Shown: piece by piece, positions 13,290-23,594 of the stretch
Layout: each line of letters begins with the position of its first letter
How positions within the stretch are numbered: position 1 is the first letter of the stretch
Source of the DNA: Siphonodentalium dalli
Taxonomy: Eukaryota; Mollusca; Scaphopoda; Gadilida; Siphonodentaliidae
DNA length: 64,000 nucleotides
Assembly: GCA_032622095.1 (NCBI GenBank)
Contig: CP136067.1
Location: 75,046,705-75,110,704, forward strand
Reading direction: 5' to 3'
Made by a program: the position numbers and the translations under genes
Notes under the pieces: model-generated
What the model saw: only the letters and a program-made list of their open reading frames with translations
What the model was told of the DNA's origin: nothing
Databases searched by the model: none

Positions 13290-13802
13290 TTAAAGTTTAC
13301 CGATCGAGTTCAGTTCCAGTCTCTTTGCAAATGTTTCAGTTATGAATGAAAATTGTGAACCATCTTCAAACAGGAATTTTTCACTTTTACAACATATCTG
13401 GGAAGAAACGTCAGCCGCCACAGTTTTCAGCAACATTGTCGAGACACAAGCGGTACTGCAAGCAGCATTGTTTGTACTTACATTGAACCCACAATCTTGA
13501 TCGCGTGTGTCCGAAGATGAGGCAAACATTTGGTGAGTGGTCTGATTTTGGTTGAAATCGTTCATAGCCGTGATTCTGGATGGGTTACAGACTCGAGTGA
13601 TTTTTACGTTGACAAATTCTGCATCAAAATTTCGATGCACAAACGAACACAAGGTGAGAACTAGAAAGACAATTGTAACACAAATTCTGTTCTTTGATGA
13701 CATTGAGTCTATCCTCAAAATTACTGACATTAGAACAAGAATATAAAGAGTGGGTTTGAGATTTACAATAAACACAATACAGCTTATTTGAAGACGAATC
13801 AC
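13290..13802 (-). pseudogene. BEL/Pao aspartyl protease remnant
   Basis: The end of this minus-strand frame carries MLLKTVAADV followed by LFEDGSQFSFITETFAKRL. This is the DUF1758/retropepsin pattern in which the catalytic motif is usually D-S/T-G. Here the motif reads E-D-G-S, so the aspartate is followed directly by Gly. That may be decay or a one-codon loss. The first half overlaps the gag knuckle in another frame and is not convincing protein. Confidence 0.65.
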
Positions 13803-14647
13803 TGAAATTGTTAGGAATTACATTTTTGGCACTCGTGAACATAGTTGAAATAGGTGATTGCTTGTAATAATGGTCTTCACAGCCAGCTTCAAGAATTTTA
13901 ATCTCTTGGATGAGCAATTTCTGAATTTCGGAACTTACTATTTCCATACTAACGGACAATCGTACAACATATAACAGGAGGCAACTTTTGTAATACTGTT
14001 GATGCCAACATGTCACTATTTGATACAGTATGTTTGTTCATCGCCTCCAGAGATCGCACATGCGACTCGAGTTCTTCTCGAAATCTGTTTAGGCTATACA
14101 AGTTATACTGAGGACGAGGAAGTGCAGACAATGCTTGGAGATGTGCGTTAATAATTTTAGGTGACTGTCAAAAATTCTGCTTCAGATTTTTGATAGCCTG
14201 AACGTAGTTATCATTGGTAAGTGGTAAACCCATTATACCACAGGAGGCTTGTTCTCTAAGTGTTGGAATTTCTGAATCCTGGGCAACTCAGTATCTGGAA
14301 CACTGCGAATGGCAGCTTCAAATGAGTCCCAGAATGTTTGCCACTCCATAATGTCACTCGAGAATATTGGCAAAGTTAATTTGGGAAGAGATACATTTCT
14401 GGTAAATGATTTCGGTGAATGATAATTTGTTGCTGTTTCGAGTTTAGCTGATGCCTTCTTGTGGTCGGAAATCACAATCTGAGCTGACAGTAATGTTTTT
14501 TTCAATTTTACACATGTAATTCTCAGTCTCATTTACACTTACATGCACCTGAAGTTTTTCATATACGGTACACATAACAACCGTTAATTGAAGACGGCGT
14601 ATCTCTTCGTTGCAATTTCTGTATTGATTCAGAGGTATATGTATCAA
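13624..14647 (-). pseudogene. BEL/Pao gag remnant
   Basis: The minus-strand frame at 14233-14532 contains the gag core typical of BEL/Pao (DUF1759-like): LPKLTLPIFSSDIMEWQTFW, followed by FE and a KFQHL segment. The next piece (13949-14131) has the downstream gag pattern of LESHVRSLEAM then LQKLP. The frame 13624-14016 has a cysteine- and histidine-rich stretch (CVYC, then LCYNCLSSSH) resembling the nucleocapsid knuckle. These parts are in at least three frames separated by stops, so no full gag can be made. Gag normally packages element RNA. Confidence 0.75.
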
Positions 14648-15469
14648 AAACTGACTTTGAGTCTGAGTATTTTCTCGTTATCTAATGTATAGCATAGGGG
14701 CGTAACTATTCATCGTGATTTTGATGCATCACGATTTCCAATTCTCGATTCGATTCACGATCCGTTTCCTTGCCAATTCGATTCCGTATTTTAAAATTAT
14801 AACAACCTAGAATTTTTCCGTTAAATGATTCAACACTCGTTGAATATGTTTCTTATCAAATTCAGATGTGAAATAAATATTGTGAACTATAAGTTCTATT
14901 GATTACACAAGTATTTCTAAATTGAACAGTTTAAATATCATGATAAGATAATATGCTGTGTAAAACTCTACTGAACCGCTGTCAGTCTGTATTACTGAAA
15001 AAACTTGGAAGCAGCCAATATCATACTCCAGAGTAGCTGCATCGCGATGTGCATCGAACGTCAGGCAAAAATCGCTGTTTTACTTTCATTTATACTGGGA
15101 GTTTAAATGTGAAATATCTAATCACGCATGCATAATCAATTGTCAATTTTCAGATCTCAGTCATTGCAACTGGTGTAAAGCCTTCCAAAAGTTCTGTCAT
15201 CTAAATGCTTCTAGCCCCGATAGATATTACTTGAAAATAAAATATATTATACGAAAAATTTACATTGTACCTGCACATTTATTGAGAGATTTGTAATTAC
15301 TCCACAGTATAGTCTTCTAACTTTCTTGCATAGATATAGAGCTGTGGCAGATGTTTAACCCATACCTTGGCGATAGTGATTAGCTATAACTGATAATTGG
15401 TCAAAGATATGATCACAGTAATCCATATATCAGTACCTAACTTAAAATCAAAAGCTCAAATAATTTGTC
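14648..15469. other. No gene seen
   Basis: Near 14697 AGGGGCGTAACTATTCATCG followed by CGATTCGATTCACGAT resembles one end of a hAT-type element, but I found no matching opposite end. The rest is AT-rich and featureless. Confidence 0.4.
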
Positions 15470-15489
15470 TTAACCCTTTGAACCCGAGC

Positions 15490-15552
15490 GGCCGGAAAAC
15501 CGGCCACTGCGTGAACCTCCAAATACCCCAGCGGCCGGTATACCGGCCGCTG
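15490..15552. promoter_or_regulatory. Subterminal GC-rich palindromes
   Basis: Two palindromes lie 16-78 bp inside the left end: GGCCGGAAAACCGGCC and a perfect 24-bp palindrome centred on GTATAC. In piggyBac the C-terminal cysteine-rich domain of the transposase binds a subterminal palindrome, so these are candidate binding sites by inference. Confidence 0.5.
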
Positions 15553-15710
15553 GACCGGCCATATATCGACCGCCACGTGTTTGTTGTTTACATACATGTT
15601 TACATCGTTTACATACATGTTTACATCGTCGTGGTCGTCTGCTTCTCCAATAATTATGTTTTTCTTTGTGTCTTGTTGCTATTGTGTTTAAGCACACAAC
15701 ATCATGAATT

Positions 15711-16028
15711 ATGAAGCCTAAAACATTTTCGGTAGACGAGGTGGTCCGGCAAATTTTGGAATCGGACGCGGAAGATTTCGATGAAGATGACTACGCCATT
15801 TGTGAGTTAGAATGGGAGAACGAAAAAACATTTTCGGTAGACGAGGTGGTCCGGCAAATTTTGGAATCGGACGCGGAAGATTTCGATGAAGACGACTACG
15901 CCATTTGTGAGTTAGAATGGGAGAACGAAAGCACAGTGACACTGGGATATATTCAGACGTCAGTCGCTCCAGGCGTGTGTGGCGTTGTTTCAAGTAGAGA
16001 TACGACAAGAGATCAATGTATGGGGTAG
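15711..16028 (+). pseudogene. piggyBac-type transposase N-terminus with a 35-residue tandem duplication
   Basis: The frame starts at ATG 15711 (MKP) and holds two nearly identical 35-residue units beginning KTFSVDEVVRQILESDAEDF. The DNA period is exactly 105 bp (15721 versus 15826), so the duplication is in frame. A Val-rich DEVVRQIL helix followed by an acidic Asp/Glu run is the usual start of piggyBac transposases. About 30 unrelated residues follow before the stop. The RNase H-like catalytic core and the cysteine-rich C-terminus are absent, so this cannot be an active transposase. It could still be a short acidic peptide. A synonymous difference between the units (GATGAC versus GACGAC) shows the duplication is not brand new. 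Confidence 0.7.
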
Positions 16029-16790
16029 TTGAGGTGTTGTGGAAGTGGGCGGAGATTACGTCGAGGTAGGGGCGTGACAGGGGGCGTGGCTTCATACCTG
16101 CAATTAGTCACGGTGATTATAATGCCCATACGTTGAAAAGAGACGCAAATTCGTTTGTCATACGTACCTTTACACCGAACGAGAAGCCGGGACCAAAGAA
16201 TGTACCAACTTCAATAAGTATGGACAGTACACCCCAATTTATTCTGGGATGATGCACTCTGGCATTTGATTGTCGACGAGACCAACCGAAACGCTCGTCA
16301 CGTGATTTCGAAAAAACATAACATGCGCCTATGAAATGTCTAAAATGGGGCATAATACGATTGAATGCTCAGGGCAATGGTGTCATTGGATCATTAGGGT
16401 TAGCAACCATTGCCATACCCTTAATCAAAAATTTGGTTCACTCATCCGGCCAGATATATAACAAATTTCACAGTGGGGCATGGGCTGCATCGAAAACGCC
16501 ATTTCCTAGGGCTGAAATACGTCGATAAAAGCTATAATTGCATTTCAAATTCGATTTCGGGTAGCTGCATAGCAACCGTTGCCAGGGAGAGATCGTGTGG
16601 CAATGTATCCCGATCTTAAAATACTCAGTGGTCCATGGGGAACATACATGTAAAGTTTCAGATCTTTGGCACCACTTAAACAGAACCCACCCATTGCGCC
16701 TAAACAAAGTCGACAATAAATAAAAAATAACACTGGGAGCCCAGGGTCATGGTGTCGATCGTTGTGGGGAGCCAGGGTTCAAAGGGTTAA

Positions 16791-17160
16791 GAAGGGGTTA
16801 AAGTATTTGGGGTGGGGGAGGAGCCGTTTTAAATCTCATAACTCTGTCCCTATTCACACAAGGACCTCTCACTGTGAGATCCAATGGTTTAGCTATTAAT
16901 CAATTTGACAGATAGGATAAACAATTATCCGGTTGTTTATCTTTACCTTCATACAACCACCCCCTAGAGCTCTGTAGTCTGAAACATATGTCATCCCTCA
17001 ATTAATATCAGATTTCGCTTGGAATGACATCTATTAAAGGTACTCTCATATACTCAGGATATTGGATGTTCACAGGGTAATTTATTGATATCATTATATT
17101 ACATGCAACTATTGCAATAAAATCTTCATATTTTCAAATCAGGACATCACACCTAATTAA
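16791..17160. other. No gene seen
   Basis: AT-rich, non-repetitive intergenic DNA without a supported feature. Confidence 0.4.
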
Positions 17161-17700
17161 GGTATATAACTAAAATAAATTAGTGTCAATGACAATTTTT
17201 TTTTTTAATTAAATAATTTTTTTTATTATTATAAAAGTTTTTAAATATGTTTTGTGTGTTAAATTGAGCGAGGAGTTCAATCTAAAAAAATATTAAAAAT
17301 ACAAATTTCGAATTTTTTTCAAAAAAGGGTCATAACTCCTTTAAAATAAATCGGATCAAACCGATATTCAAATTGGATCTGTATTTTGGGCTGAAAATAT
17401 CACATACCAAATTTGGTGTCAATCTGAGTTATGGTAGCATGCATGAATTCTAAGTCGAAAAAGGGCCATAACTCTGTAAAACAAAATTCGGATCAAACCC
17501 ATATACTTGATCTGTATTTTGGGCTGAGAAACCTATATACAAAATTTGGTTCCGATCAAATAGAAAATGTTTGAGTTATCGCATTATGCCTAAAGTGTCT
17601 ACGGACGGACAGACAGACGACTAGACGGACGGACGAACGATAAGTGGCCAATCCAGACGTTGACACTATGTGTACCATACTATGGTATGGGTACACATAA
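17160..17700 (+). repeat. Interspersed repeat, copy 1
   Basis: It contains two rounds of GGCCATAACTC, GGATCAAACC, GATCTGTATTTTGGGCTGA and ACCAAATTTGGT, then ACGGACGGACAGACAGACG. It ends in ACCATACTATGGTATGGGTA. The same series recurs at 18470-18860. Confidence 0.8.
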
Positions 17701-18469
17701 AAAGTTTTATCTCATGCAGAGTACAAGAAAAATGTATCAAACCTGGTGTGCCCCTTTAATATTTCAATTCACATTTGTAATCAATTGAAATCAATGTCGA
17801 AAAAGCTTTCCATTAATATATAAATAAAACAAACTAGACCTACAGTTCTAAAAGTGTTATGCACAATTATTTTGTTCTCATAGACTGATACAGAGCTCTC
17901 AAGTTTTAAAAAATTTGAAAACCAAAGTTGTCTTCCCATGCAACAAACAAAATTCCAACGAATCTACTAAACACAATCACATTATTAACCTCCAATAGTA
18001 ATGCTATTAAACAATAAAACCAGATTATGCCTTTAAGATAAAATTTAAATATCCATGCATATAAAATATAATAGTATAGACATTCCATCTATGATATCTC
18101 ATCATATGGCCAACACATCTCCCTGCAGTTAATTCACTAAATGCAAGAGAGAGTCATTGTAACTGGATACTGTCTCTGTGTGAGAAGAGAACTTCATGGC
18201 ATTGTAAACCTGATTTATTAGATTCTATCTGGACAGTGCAAGCTGTGTATCTTTGTAATATATTCAGTAAAAGAGACTGTCAGAGAGAGAAATAGTTAAA
18301 AACTTCCATAGGGTTCATTGTTAAAGTGTCATGTTGCCCCCCTAAAAATGAACCGAGTGTGACGCCTTGAACAAGTTATGAACTAGTTGTCAAAGTAATG
18401 CTCCACAGACCACACCAAATATCACTCCCAACACCAATAGTAATTTTTCAAGAATTAATAGAGTTAATT
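17701..18469. other. No gene seen
   Basis: AT-rich spacer between the two copies of the interspersed repeat. The short ORFs have no recognisable content. Confidence 0.4.
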
Positions 18470-18860
18470 AAAATAATCAAAGGGCCATAACTCCATTAAA
18501 AAATATCGGATCAAACCCATATTCGAACTCGATCTGTATTTTGGGCTGAGAAACTCGCATACCAAATTTGGTTCCGATCAGATAAAATTTGTTTGAGTTA
18601 TGACAGCATGCATGAATTCGAAAAAGAGTCATAACTCCGTAAAAAAAACTCTGATCAAACCCATATTTGAACTAGATCTGTATTTTGGTCTGAGAAACTC
18701 ATATACAAAATTTGGTTCTGATCAGTTAGAAAATGTTCCGAGTTATCGCACCATGTGTAAAGTGTCTATGGACAGACAGACAGACGGACGCACGACGAGT
18801 GGTCAATCCGGACAATGACACAATGTTTACCATACTATGGTATGGGTAAACATAAAAACC
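18470..18860 (+). repeat. Interspersed repeat, copy 2
   Basis: This is a second copy of the 17160-17700 family in the same orientation. It has the same AACTC...GGATCAAACCCATAT order, the GACAGACAGACGGACG tract and the terminal ACCATACTATGGTATGGGTA. Confidence 0.8.
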
Positions 18861-20087
18861 ATATACAAAACAGAAATTAAAAATCTCCATGGCCAAATAA
18901 ATAGTTTCAAGATAACTACCTTCGTTGGGATTTGCCATCTTCTCTCCAGTCACCTGCAAGAGAACAACAATTATCATATTTTATATTGTCTAATAGTTTT
19001 TTTTATTTTGATTAATAGGCAAAAATAAAAAAGACCTGTGTTTCTGGTGCCCCCGACTATTTTCATTTTATTGAATTTTGCAAAATTAGTACGCATACGA
19101 TTATATTTTCGGTGTAAACTGATTCATTTCCATATAAAACGAACACATTTTGTGTTCTGTTAAACTGGAATTATACCACACTTCAATTAGGTCACAGCCA
19201 AATCAAAAAACTTATGCCGAATCAAATTAATTTTTTCATGTTTTAGTCAATAAAACAATAAATTGCACTATATTCTAATATTATATACTTAGTTTTATTA
19301 TTTTATTGTACATTACAAACAAGGAGAAGAAGTCCTGGGGGTATTCATATTTATTTTGAGCAAAGTTGAAAATAAAATGAAAAAATAAAATAAAATGAAA
19401 AGCCACTTACCCAAATAAACATGTAGAATGTACATGTGAGAAAATATTTACATAGCAATTGTTTTGTTTTTTTACACTAAAGCATGTTGGTTGGTCGATT
19501 GCCAATTGGGGAAGTATGTTATGCCCAAATAAAACAAACAAACGTCACATGCACAACTATAAACCAATTGATCTATAATTCATGGATATAGCTTTAAATA
19601 CTGTGCTGTGTGGTATAATCTCCATCCTGTAGATAGATTTCGGATTAAACAAGAGAACCCCAAGGCGTGGCTTAATACGCCAGCTTGCAAAGTAAATAGT
19701 TGTCATCGTTCAATTACTATCAAAGATGAAAGTGTCAACGACACTGTAGCTCAACTTGGGAAGGAGTTTTTTGCTGAGCAACGAATAGAATGATAAAGAA
19801 GAAAAGTAAACTAGAGGTCACCAGAAAATCCATATGAAGTTTGGTGATAATTGGATGAGGGATGTGGTCTGATTGGATTAGGTGACTAGAAAAGCATGCA
19901 TGTCCACTAGAAGTGATCTCTTTACAGCAATATGATGCACACTTGTGACCATGGCCCTCTGACTGGGCGGACTCTTTTCAATTTTATCTTATCTTATTGT
20001 AAATTCCTCCTATGTCAGGAGAACCGCTGATGGCCCGGCATAGGCATACACACTCATAGCTGTATAGACTTTTTGTTTGATTTTAGA
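18861..20087. other. No supported gene
   Basis: AT-rich, with an A-rich AAAATAAAATGAAAAAATAA tract near 19370-19400 that recurs at 24680-24715. A fragment of the 2725-4640 repeat lies near 19810-19875. Confidence 0.4.
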
Positions 20088-20215
20088 TGCGAAATCATGG
20101 CGTATCCTTGGTTACCTCCACTTGCGACGTAATCACAGTCGTGTGTACGTAAAAATCGTAGCTGGAAATGACCGTAGGGTAGTCAATCACATGCTTTAGA
20201 ACAACCTACGATTTA
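20088..20215. repeat. Partial copy of a MITE family (see 39391-39714)
   Basis: ATGGCGTATCCTTGGTTACC, then GACCGTAGGGTAGTCAATCA and CATGCTTTAG, are the reverse complement of 39490-39600. The terminal repeats are missing here, so the copy is truncated at both ends. Confidence 0.75.
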
Positions 20216-20588
20216 GACCATAACAGGTCAACTGAGATGACGCACACACAATCAACAATGATTACATGGGACAGTATGGTGAGATTACCATACCATTATA
20301 ACAAACCCAATTTTCAAGTAACAATAATTTCTTATAGATATTTCAAACTAGAGTACATTTAATCATATAAATTCCAATTCTTACTGGAGCATAGCACAAT
20401 GCTTCATTTACTGATTTACAATTATGAGGTTCTTTAATTAAGCCTTCTTCTATAGTACAAAGCTGATTAAAGACCACTTATGTTATCTGATAAAAGATAA
20501 ACAAAGAAAGACTTACCAACACAGTCACAGGTCAATTAATTATATGGTAAATGAGATAATTACCACCTTGCCCCTGGCAGGTGGCAAT

Positions 20589-20741
20589 GGGTACAGGACG
20601 TTTCGTACCATGGTCGTTTCGTACTTGGTCGTTTCGTACCATCTGGTCGTTTCGTACCATATTTCTTGGTCGTTTCGTACCGCATTGTTTGGTCGTTTCG
20701 TACCATGTAGAAAATCAATTGGTCGTTTCGTACCATGCGTT
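20589..20741 (+). repeat. Left arm: seven GGTCGTTTCGTACC motifs
   Basis: Seven motifs are separated by irregular spacers (ATCT, ATATTTCTT, GCATTGTTT, ATGTAGAAAATCAATT). The same spacers occur in reverse order in the right arm, so this is a true inverted terminal repeat and not independent microsatellites. Confidence 0.92.
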
Positions 20742-21087
20742 GGAAATGGGGAAAACACGGTATTTTATATATATATTTATATTATGTATGTATAATTATT
20801 CATGTTCTGGAATGCGGCGAAAGATCTTATGAGATTTGCTTACATCGAATGTGAATAACAATCACGCTGACAATAGTATTCATCTGATTGACTGCGGGAA
20901 AGATCTTATGAGATGTTTTTACAACAAGTGTTAATACTAATCACGCTGTATAAACAAGAGGTGAGCTCTTACTGATTACCACTAATTACCACCTGGCTTC
21001 TTGATCACACCTTTTCGTGAGTTGTTTTTGTTGGAATCCTATAAGTAACATGAGATCCCCCATCATTTCATCATTCATCTCACAATC

Positions 21088-21144
21088 ATGTCTGACTTTC
21101 TCTCCGACGTTAATTGTATACAACAAAAAAGGAGACGAACACAG
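21088..21144 (+). CDS. Possible first coding exon of the MULE gene
   Basis: ATG at 21088 opens 19 codons ending in a basic KRRRTQ segment, followed directly by a splice donor (CAG/GTAAAT at 21145). The next strong acceptor is TTTTTGTAG at 21370. The phases do not match: this exon ends in phase 0, while the transposase frame after 21370 needs two carried bases. Either the element has suffered an indel, or another exon is used or missing. Confidence 0.35.
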
Positions 21145-21370
21145 GTAAATATTTGTTCTCATAGAATAGAATTGTATGAATAAAATAATAGAATTGTATG
21201 ATTAAATGATTTTTTTCAAAATATAACTTATATGATTTTATTTTTATTTCAATTATATAAGTAGAATAATGCTATTATTTCAATTAGCAGAAATAAGGGT
21301 ATAATTAGAATAATATATAACAAACTGAAATTTTTCTTATTTATGTTTATATCTTCTTTTCATTTTTGTA

Positions 21371-21873
21371 GGCAAATGCGAAAGCTTTATGCTTTGCCAC
21401 TTCTGCCAGCCGAACACATCCGACTAGCATTTGCCAGGATGCGAGATCACCCGACAGCAAAAATCGGCAACATGCCGTTGATATACGAATATGTGCAATC
21501 GCAGTGGCTGGACTCTCGATGTCTACCAATGGAATCGTGGTGCGTCTACGGGCGCTCCATCCGAACGAACAACGATACCGAGGGATGGCACAGACGCATC
21601 CAATACAAAAACAAGGCAACAAACGTCCCGTACTATATCCTGGTTCCAATGCTCAAGAAGGAATCGGCAACGACAGACATGACTGTAAAGTTGGTTGGGG
21701 AAAAAAAGATGAAAAGGTACCAAAGACTCCAGTATCGGGAGAACCAGGCGCAACTATTCTGCTTGTGGAGCAACTACGAAAACGGCGGCATCTCCACCAG
21801 TGGTCTGTTGAAGGCATGTTCGAAACTGTTTGCGCCAAAAGTTGTTGACAATGTCGAGTCGGCTGATTGTTAA
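21371..21873 (+). pseudogene. C-terminal fragment of a MULE-family transposase
   Basis: The open frame runs from before the putative acceptor at 21370 to TAA at 21871-21873, about 165 residues. The segment ESWCVYGRSIRTNNDTEGWH (about residues 64-83 of the extended frame) is the conserved C-terminal motif of animal MULE transposases. It is preceded by a helical LLPAEHIRLAF region. The DDE catalytic domain and any N-terminal zinc finger are absent, so this is a remnant of an autonomous copy reduced by internal deletion. A polyadenylation signal AATAAA follows at 21939-21944. Because the gene fragment remains open, the deletion may be recent, or the piece may be kept for another reason. Confidence 0.75.
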
Positions 21874-22339
21874 TATCAAATATCATGTTCGTTGTGTAAA
21901 ATAATGTTGTTAATGTTAATATGTTATTGTTATTTTAAAATAAAGAATAAAGTATGAAATTAATACTGTTTCCCCCCATTCCCAACATGGTACAACACAT
22001 GGTACGAAACGACCAATTGATTTTTCTACATGGTACGAAACGACCAATTGATTTTCTACATGGTACGAAACGACCAAACAATGCGGTACGAAACGACCAA
22101 GAAATATGGTACGAAACGACCAGATGGTACGAAACGTCCAGGTACGAAACGACCATGGTACGAAACGTCTAGAATCCGTGGCAATCAGCACCTAATCTAA
22201 TCAAACTTCACCATCACTTCGGCTTTGACATAATTGACAAATATTACACCTATTGTAAAAACATGGACCAATGAAAGTATTATCCCATAGGATAAATAAG
22301 TCTTAATTTTGATCAAGAAGGCAGTCAGTTTTTGGAAAC

Positions 22340-23583
22340 TACCTCTGGCAGGGAGTGGAGCGAAAAGGTCGTGATTGCTTCGATCTGATTAGTTCCTCTT
22401 TGTCAGAGTGCCGAGCACGGGTGAGTTGTGTGGCCGCGTCCTCGGATGTAGCTGCCCCCGTGCTTGACGCCGGTGAGACGGTTTTGGATTAGGATTATGG
22501 ACTTAATCCCAGACGCCGTGTTGGCCGCAGTGCAAAGGAGTCGGGTATTGGACATTGCTAACTGGAGTCTCCAGTCTAGCAGGGGATACCTGACCCTTTG
22601 CCTGTAGTTCCGGACTGAAGATGCTGGCATCCAGAGATCGCAGGCCCGGGACACCAACTCCAAGACTGCCTCCTGTTCCATGAAGAGTGGGAAGGGGCCT
22701 CCCAAGAAGAAGACGCCTACCAGAAGAAGAAGGGACGCCGCCAGACGGGCGAAATGGAAGAAGAAGAAGGGGGTGACTGTTGATCTGCCAGTCACCCCTC
22801 CCGTGTGGTTCAGCCGACATCCAGTGTCACAGCCGGCAGGTCGGAGTTGTCTGAGAGACGCTCAGATGACCCGATCTGCATGGAGACAGGCGACATTGCA
22901 CCAGCTAGCAGGGACTCCGTTGATCTGCCGGAGGTCCCTGCTGTCGTCGTCGAGGCGAGCGGAGAAGGAGCAGGAAACCACCCCTGCTGTTCCTGCCGCC
23001 AGCTTCGAGGTAGAGTTGGACAGCTTGCCACCACGGACACCAGAGTTCCATCTCATCCCGGTGTCTCCCAGCTCTACCACTGGCAACAACAACAACATCA
23101 GTACAGACACCACCGAAGAAGACAAAGAAGAACTCATTCTGCTGAAACACGAAGCCTTGACAAGCCGAGTACCCGCTGCGGCAGCCAAACAACAAAAATA
23201 CATCATGACCAAGGCTGACTGCGCACTGTTGGAAAAAGATACAATATACACAGCAGCAGACTCTGGTGACCCGGCTAACCTAGAATACCGGTTAGTGGAC
23301 GGGATCATCCAGTTCCGGAGGGGGATGCCAGTCAGGAAGACCGACACCAACAGCTCGAGCTACACATCTCCCTTGGACGCCTCTTCGTCTGCACAACCGC
23401 CAGCGAAGAGGCCCAAAAAGAAAAAGATAGACCAAAAATTGCTTCTTTTTTTTTATTATTTATTTTCTTATGTGTTCTAAATAAAGGCAAAAAACATGAG
23501 GGGTTAAGGGGAGGACCAATCGGTCCTTCCGACAATCCCGGGGCTAGCCACCCCATCCCACCTTCCAAAAAAAAAATAAAAAA
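22340..23583 (+). mobile_element. Retroposon with ORF1-like gene, 1244 bp
   Basis: An 11-bp direct repeat TTTTTGGAAAC flanks the unit (22329-22339 and 23584-23594). The unit ends in an A-rich tail (AAAAAAAAAATAAAAAA). This is the signature of target-primed reverse transcription. It is far more GC-rich than its surroundings. It carries one ORF and no reverse transcriptase, so it resembles a LINE that kept only 5' region, ORF1 and 3' end. A short hairpin (GGACCAATCGGTCC) lies near the 3' end. Confidence 0.75.
22680..23480 (+). CDS. ORF1-like protein of a retroposon, function unknown
   Basis: The frame encodes up to 266 residues. It starts very basic (KKKTPTRRRR, KWKKKKG), passes through a Pro/Ser/Thr-rich region and an acidic TTEEDKEELILLKHEALTSR stretch, and ends in another lysine cluster (KRPKKKK). 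Basic nucleic-acid-binding ends fit a LINE ORF1, but I recognise no RRM, zinc knuckle or coiled coil. Between about 22805 and 22980 the +2 frame reads more like protein (acidic, balanced composition) than the annotated frame, so two compensating frameshifts are likely. AATAAA overlaps the stop at 23480-23485. The alternative is a captured host gene fragment. Confidence 0.5.
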   Translation: MKSGKGPPKKKTPTRRRRDAARRAKWKKKKGVTVDLPVTPPVWFSRHPVSQPAGRSCLRDAQMTRSAWRQATLHQLAGTPLICRRSLLSSSRRAEKEQETTPAVPAASFEVELDSLPPRTPEFHLIPVSPSSTTGNNNNISTDTTEEDKEELILLKHEALTSRVPAAAAKQQKYIMTKADCALLEKDTIYTAADSGDPANLEYRLVDGIIQFRRGMPVRKTDTNSSSYTSPLDASSSAQPPAKRPKKKKIDQKLLLFFYYLFSYVF

Positions 23584-23594
23584 TTTTTGGAAAC

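Larger units (their letters stand above)
12512..14647 (-). mobile_element. Degenerate BEL/Pao LTR retrotransposon fragment
   Basis: Reading right to left on the minus strand, four BEL/Pao polyprotein parts come in the correct order: a gag core, a CCHC-type knuckle region, an aspartyl protease and the start of reverse transcriptase. The frames are broken by stops and frameshifts. I found no LTRs, and the RT catalytic motifs, RNase H and integrase are absent, so it is a dead internal fragment. Confidence 0.8.
15474..16786 (+). mobile_element. Non-autonomous piggyBac-like element, 1313 bp
   Basis: It is flanked by TTAA (15470-15473 and 16787-16790). The ends are inverted, CCCTTTGAACCC on the left and GGGTTCAAAGGG on the right, very close to classical piggyBac termini. 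The left subterminal region holds the palindromes GGCCGGAAAACCGGCC (15490-15505) and GCGGCCGGTATACCGGCCGC (within 15529-15552). It encodes only a transposase N-terminal fragment (15711-16028); the catalytic domain is missing. Confidence 0.9.
20589..22177 (+). mobile_element. MULE (Mutator-like) derivative, 1589 bp
   Basis: It is flanked by an exact 8-bp duplication GTGGCAAT (20581-20588 and 22178-22185). The arms are long inverted repeats (20589-20741 and about 21999-22177), built from seven and eight copies of GGTCGTTTCGTACC, forward on the left and reversed on the right. The spacers between motifs also match in order. The interior encodes the C-terminal part of a MULE transposase. Target length, long arms and gene content agree on MULE. 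Confidence 0.93.

Noticed and set aside
14697-15070. Possible hAT element starting AGGGGCGTAACTATTCATCG
   Set aside because: No matching right end or 8-bp duplication was found.
20540-22191. ORFs with WSFRT or RNDQ repeats
   Set aside because: They are translations of the 14-bp motif arrays in the MULE arms.
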